The position numbers and the translations under genes are program-made. Below, piece after piece: positions 60,449 through 64,000 of a stretch of 64,000 nt of DNA. The notes beneath the pieces were generated by a model that saw nothing but the letters and a program-made list of their open reading frames with translations, did no database searches and had not been told where the DNA came from. The DNA is from Paraspadella gotoi (taxonomy: Eukaryota > Chaetognatha). The stretch's first letter is position 1, and each line of letters begins with the position of its first letter. The stretch is taken from contig CM119264.1 in assembly GCA_051294375.1 (NCBI GenBank), positions 8,926,764-8,990,763 of the forward strand, read 5' to 3'.

Positions 60449-61713
60449 AGAGAGACAGAGAGAGAGAGAGAAGAGAGAGAGAAGAGAGAGAAGAGAGAGA
60501 GATACTTATCGCTTTCTCTGACCTTCACTGACTTCTCTAGTTTTCGAAAGTTTTTGTTTTGAGTCGAAAACCTCGAGAAAAAAAAGGTTTGAACTTAAGG
60601 GGATAAAAGGCGGACGGGAAAAAAAAAGAATGAAGAGAATGAAGTGTAATATAAGAAGAAAAGTCAAATTAGGCAATATAAGATAATTTATTTCTTCGAT
60701 CTCGGCATCTAAAGATCTTAAACGTGCTTCCTTCTTGTTCATATATTTCATTATTTGTGAATTGGTGATAACCATGCAGTGATTTAGACAGTGACATTGA
60801 CACTGTCTACAAATTTTCGGGAACATGACATGTCGCCTCACCCCAGAATCTTAGAGAAACTCATCGAGCCCGAAGGATGTTATTTTCTCTTATATCGTAA
60901 AGAAGTCAAAGAGTGGAAGACGGTCGGTCGGTCGATGGTGGCGGTGGAGAAGGAATGACCCGAATTGGGGCGCCGACCCAGAGGCTTAGTGGGAGAGGTG
61001 GACGGGAAGAAAAGGAGGAAAAGAGGATGGATGGGGAGAATAGTAGCTCGGGTTGGTGGGAAAAAATGGGACGATTGGTTAATCACTTTGAAGTAAAGTT
61101 AGATTAAAGAACTTCGCGGAGGGAAGGGGTTGAGCGGGAAATGAGGGAGTTTTGGCGGGAAAAAAAAATCTGGAAGGATTTTTGGAAGATCGTTGACTGA
61201 AAGATTTTGGGAAGGCGAAGTCGTTAAAGGAAAAAAAAAAAGATGATGATCTTAAATCTTCGTCGGAGGAGGAAAAAAAAAAAAGAGAATGCGGAGATCG
61301 AGAATAGATTTCGGCGTCGACGGGCGATTCGAGCGCCGTCCTTGGTGAACGAAAAAACATAAGAACATGAGAGCTGATATAATGGAGTGATGGAGGCCTT
61401 AAACCACCAAAGCCTATCCAAAATGAAAATTAAGAAAGAAATATATAAATATGAAATAAAATGATAAAAAAAATTAAAATTTGCTAATATGATAGAAAGT
61501 CGTGTTATTTATTTATTAAATGGCATTATCAAACAGAACATTGTCGCGAGACCGATCCACCCAACCTTTGGGACAAACATTCAACCATCGGAGTCATACT
61601 TAAAATATTTGAACCGGGAAGAAAATCGATTTGGTGATCAAAACTGATATATATATGTCTCTCTCTAACTCTGTTATCCCAATCCCTTTCTTTCTTTTTT
61701 TATTTTAAGCGCT

Positions 61714-61793
<80 letters not shown>

Positions 61794-61911
61794 TCTTCTC
61801 TCGTATCTCCCTTTTCATCCAATTTTCATTACCTCCCTCTGCCTTTCAGCCGTTAGCGTCCTTGTCAAAATCTGATTTATGCGATCCCTGATAAAAATCC
61901 CACGGCTACGA

Positions 61912-62007
<96 letters not shown>

Positions 62008-64000
62008 GAGCGAACGAGCGAGCGTTGAGCGAGGCAGACCGGAGACAGAGAGTTAGTAATAAATAAACTTCATCCAAAGGAGAAATACCTCAACATTCTA
62101 CTCCCTTTTGGCAGCTTTTTTAAAATCAGTAAATAAATATCTCTTTGTTTTTCTTCAAACGAAAATAGAATAAATTTTCAATTCATCTCCTTCCTTTCTT
62201 TCGCAGTACTTTATTTTCCGATGTCATAAATTCAAATTTCCAAATTTGTTTTCCCTACTTCTCCATCATCTCTCTTTCTCTATCTCTCTTTTTCTTTATT
62301 CTCTACCTCCCCAACCCTTTCCCTCTCTCGCTGCTTCAATTTTCGTGTTTTTTCAATTCGATTTTCTTTTAGCCTTTTATTCATTCGTGGTTGTCACCGC
62401 GGCGGTGGTTTTTTCCTATCTCCTCTTCCGCCTCCGCCTCCTCCTCTTCCTTTTCCCCCTCCTCCTCGTGCACCATGAAAAACGCCCCCCCTCTACCGCA
62501 TCGGGGATTGCCATTGTTCTTTTTTTTTAGTCTTTTAACCGATTCCATTGTTGCGCCCTCGTGCGTGAAGATTCCTCATGAGGTTGTGGCCTTTCGCGTT
62601 TCTATGTTTTTTTTTCTTTCGTGAGATATTTTCTTTCGTCAAAATCCAATTTAGGAAAGAAAAAAAAAACCTTGAAAAGCGTTTTTTTTCTCTTTGTATT
62701 CTTTAGTAGTAAATATGTTAAGAGTCACTGATCTTTTCAAGAATAGACAGAGAAAAGCAAGAAACTTCATTAATTTAAAAAAAAAAACGACTGAAGCTTT
62801 GAAACGAATTGAAGTGAAACAATAAAAACACGATTGAAATGAATAAGATTCAAATGACAAGTAGAAAGAAAAGAGTTTGACCGATTTTTTTCGACTTTCA
62901 TGACTTTCAAAAGAATTTTCCTGATTTAATGATACAATTAGTAATCAAATGGATTTAAAGACCTGACACATTAAGTAATAAGAAAACGAAGGAGAAGCAT
63001 ATCAATAAACCTTATCGTGAAGATTTAAATTTGAGCCTTTCAATCGATCGTGACCTTACCCACTCAACTCGTCGCTCAAAAAAAATAGATAAGAAACTCA
63101 CCCGTCAAGACGCCGTTCTTTCTCTCCGGCGGATTCCACGTGACTCGGAACCGCGAGTGGGTAATTTCGCGGAAGGACGCCACCTCCGGTCGCCCGGGGA
63201 GACTCTCGCCCGTGAAGCAGGTCGCCGATGCCCAGGGGCCGTTGCCGAGACCGTTGCGGGCGGCCACCTTGGGATTGATTGATCGATTCAATTATTTCTT
63301 TATAGAGGCCCAACAATTGACTATCCTTTCTTTCCCCCTTCCGAACACTTCGCTTGTCCTAATTGGCTCACCTGGACCAAATAGTTGGTGTAAACCTCCA
63401 AGTCGTGGATGAGATGCTCCTTCGCCTCCACGTTGTTGATGGGCGTCTCGCGAAGGGGGCCTTTAATGGTCTGGAGGGCCTTGTAGCGTACAACGAAGCC
63501 TGGACCGTGTGGAGAAAAAATGGAGGAAGGTATATTGATCGAAAAGAAAAGGTAAAGTCACCAATGAAATAGAAGGGAGAAAGAAATAATAATAATTTGT
63601 TTTTAATTTCATGACTTTATCATTTTTGATTAAGTGTTTGTGGAATTGGTTATAAAAATAAATCGTTCGACGGTATGTATGTATGTACGCTTCAAAAAAC
63701 GAAACATCCAAAAACCTAAAACTCAATATGATGTTGTGAAATCTTTAAATCGACCTCAATTTATTCCTTTTTCTCACGATCCTTTTTTTAAAAACGACTT
63801 ACCCTTGAGCTCTCCGTTGATGCTGTTCAAGGGGGGCGGGTCCCACTTGACGAGGATCTTGGTGGCGCTCGTGTTGGTCGCCCTCATGTGGAGAGGCGGC
63901 GAGGACGGAAGCTCCTCGAGAGTCTTGACGACGGCCGAACCCGTGGAGGGTCGGGATTCGCCGACGTCGTTGACGGCGATCACGCGGAATTGGTACTGGG
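42221..64000 (-). CDS. receptor-type tyrosine phosphatase, FNIII ectodomain, Ptp99A/PTPRG-like (5' partial)
   Basis: Exons from the right edge: 63803-64000 (partial), 63372-63499, 63092-63267, 52534-52715, 52208-52386, 51730-52082, 51420-51514, 50755-51068, 50430-50602, 49990-50150, 49633-49847, 49343-49491, 48572-48820, 48197-48334, about 47840-48031, 47649-47759, 47482-47574, 46991-47163, 46729-46874, 46232-46397, 42221-42826. At least four FNIII repeats precede one membrane helix ([20 protein letters not shown]). D1 has KNRYLNI, YIATQGP, the WPD loop (TEWPDHGVP) and the active P-loop [10 protein letters not shown]. In D2 the P-loop reads [12 protein letters not shown], so the catalytic Cys and Arg are lost. 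That loss and the [13 protein letters not shown] end resemble Drosophila Ptp99A and the PTPRG/PTPRZ group. The last exon adds about 165 residues of Pro/Ala/Ser-rich tail. D1 would dephosphorylate phosphotyrosine proteins beneath the membrane. The copy of D1-D2 at 42863-46037 lies inside the last intron and is not part of the coding sequence. Confidence 0.93.
42838..42862. other. assembly gap (25 N)
   Basis: A run of 25 N, 11 bases upstream (minus sense) of the last phosphatase exon and touching the left arm of the inverted duplication. Confidence 0.99.
42863..46037 (+). other. left arm of a 3.2 kb inverted duplication (probable assembly artefact)
   Basis: This arm is the reverse complement of 46129-49303 and carries plus-strand copies of phosphatase exons from the end of the 49343-49491 region through the penultimate D2 exon, plus a tRNA-Gln. 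The two arms differ by scattered one- or two-base indels, often in homopolymers, and each breaks frames the other keeps. For example, the left lacks a C in the TQHPLDD exon near 45035 and a G in the tRNA, and the right is garbled near 47830-47990. Independent error patterns on one locus, an adjacent N gap and a CT microsatellite at the fold point suggest one chimeric long read. A real palindrome remains possible. Confidence 0.8.
44777..44846 (+). tRNA. tRNA-Gln (TTG), left-arm copy with one base missing
   Basis: The same gene as 47319-47389 but with TGGACC in place of TGGGACC at the 3' acceptor. The single deletion fits a sequencing error in the duplicated arm. Confidence 0.6.
46038..46128 (+). 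repeat. (TC)n microsatellite at the fold point of the inverted duplication
   Basis: The only non-palindromic part of the 6.4 kb structure. Left flank CATATTGTTAC and right flank GTAACAATATG are mirror images around it. Confidence 0.9.
46129..49303 (-). other. right arm of the inverted duplication (authentic phosphatase locus)
   Basis: This arm is continuous with the upstream phosphatase exons (49343 onward), so it is the native copy. Exon 47840-48031 is corrupted here: compared with the left arm, the sequence before its donor reads CCCATATAG in place of CCCAAAG, and the block encoding [11 protein letters not shown] has extra bases. The left arm helps to infer the intended frame. Confidence 0.75.
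47319..47389 (-). tRNA. tRNA-Gln (TTG)
   Basis: A complete 71-base cloverleaf on the minus strand, differing from the copy at 39678 by one base in the D arm (AGTGG for AGAGG). It sits in a phosphatase intron on the same strand as its host. Confidence 0.9.
49888..49960 (+). repeat. (AATC)n tetranucleotide repeat
   Basis: A CAAT run with two interruptions in the phosphatase intron between exons 49990-50150 and 49633-49847. Similar short runs occur at about 4482-4500 and 53310-53350. Confidence 0.85.
53383..53474 (+). repeat. (GA)n microsatellite
   Basis: A GA run with AGAAGA and AGGAGA interruptions inside the large phosphatase intron; CT in the transcript. Confidence 0.9.
53719..53795 (+). 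repeat. (GA)n microsatellite
   Basis: A pure GA run of about 77 bases inside the large phosphatase intron. Confidence 0.9.
54610..54780 (+). repeat. (GA)n microsatellite, degrading rightward
   Basis: A GA run, pure on the left, then increasingly broken by AAAG and GGAAGG, in the large phosphatase intron. Confidence 0.9.
56105..56155 (+). repeat. (GA)n microsatellite
   Basis: A pure GA run of about 50 bases in the large phosphatase intron. Confidence 0.9.
57344..57438 (+). repeat. (GGGA)n then (GA)n microsatellite
   Basis: A GGGA tetranucleotide run passes directly into GA dinucleotides, in the large phosphatase intron. Confidence 0.9.
59562..59845 (+). repeat. pair of (TC)n microsatellites
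   Basis: CT-rich runs at 59562-59614 and 59767-59845, in the opposite orientation to the other tracts of this intron. Confidence 0.8.
60145..60501 (+). repeat. long imperfect (GA)n tract
   Basis: GA runs broken by AGAAGA, at about 60145-60230 and 60318-60501, with a short A-rich spacer between. Confidence 0.9.
61714..62003 (+). repeat. facing (TC)n and (GA)n microsatellites
   Basis: CT at about 61714-61800 and GA at about 61913-62003, separated by about 110 bases. The two could pair as a long hairpin in single-stranded DNA or RNA. Confidence 0.85.

Larger units (their letters stand above)
52716..63091 (-). other. 10.4 kb phosphatase intron packed with (GA)n tracts
   Basis: Exon 63092-63267 ends in phase 1 and exon 52534-52715 begins with the matching two bases ([12 protein letters not shown]), so this whole span is one intron. 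Every other resolved intron of the gene is much shorter, apart from the artefact-inflated last one. It contains at least ten GA/CT tracts, an ATG/ATC-rich AT stretch at about 52940-53350, and GC-richer CGT triplet runs near 53500 and 56430-56660. A diverged MITE-like copy lies at about 54240-54365. I found no exon or RNA gene within it. Confidence 0.75.

Overview
This window is animal nuclear DNA. It holds intron-rich genes whose exons have G/C-rich third codon positions, set in AT-rich introns and spacers with GT-AG splice sites, nuclear tRNA genes and very many long (GA)n/(TC)n microsatellites. The gene content (DEG/ENaC channel, ShKT secreted protein, ITM2/BRICHOS protein, FNIII receptor tyrosine phosphatase) fits an invertebrate bilaterian; I cannot place it more closely. 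The assembly is noisy: a 25-base N run, one-base frame breaks in otherwise clear exons, and a large inverted duplication.

Layout. Positions 1-2520: AT-rich spacer with retroposon-like tails and two long microsatellites. About 2.5-4.4 kb (+): the 3' part of an unidentified single-pass membrane protein. 6.5-8.6 kb (+): a nine-exon secreted protein with two ShKT domains. 8.9-12.6 kb (+): a ten-exon DEG/ENaC sodium channel subunit. 12.9 to at least 29.2 kb (-): a giant gene of about 25 phase-consistent exons for a helical-repeat protein of over 2,300 residues whose C-terminus resembles the dynein stalk. One of its introns carries an initiator tRNA-Met copy and a 1 kb foldback element with hammerhead-ribozyme-like motifs. 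32.6-33.9 kb (-): a three-exon gene encoding a retrotransposon Gag-like protein with no pol. 36.5-38.2 kb (-): a six-exon ITM2/BRI-like BRICHOS membrane protein. 42.2 kb to the right edge (-): an FNIII receptor tyrosine phosphatase with an active D1 and a dead, Ptp99A/PTPRG-type D2; its 5' end lies outside the window.

The phosphatase gene is interrupted between its last two exons by a 3.2 kb plus-strand copy of its own D1-D2 region, next to the N gap. Small indels differ between the arms, so I read this as a chimeric-read artefact and not a second gene.

The most novel-looking items are the intron-bearing Gag-like gene, the helical-repeat/dynein-stalk-like giant, the hammerhead-like foldback element, and two tRNA genes that each carry an 11-nt partial duplication of the anticodon arm.
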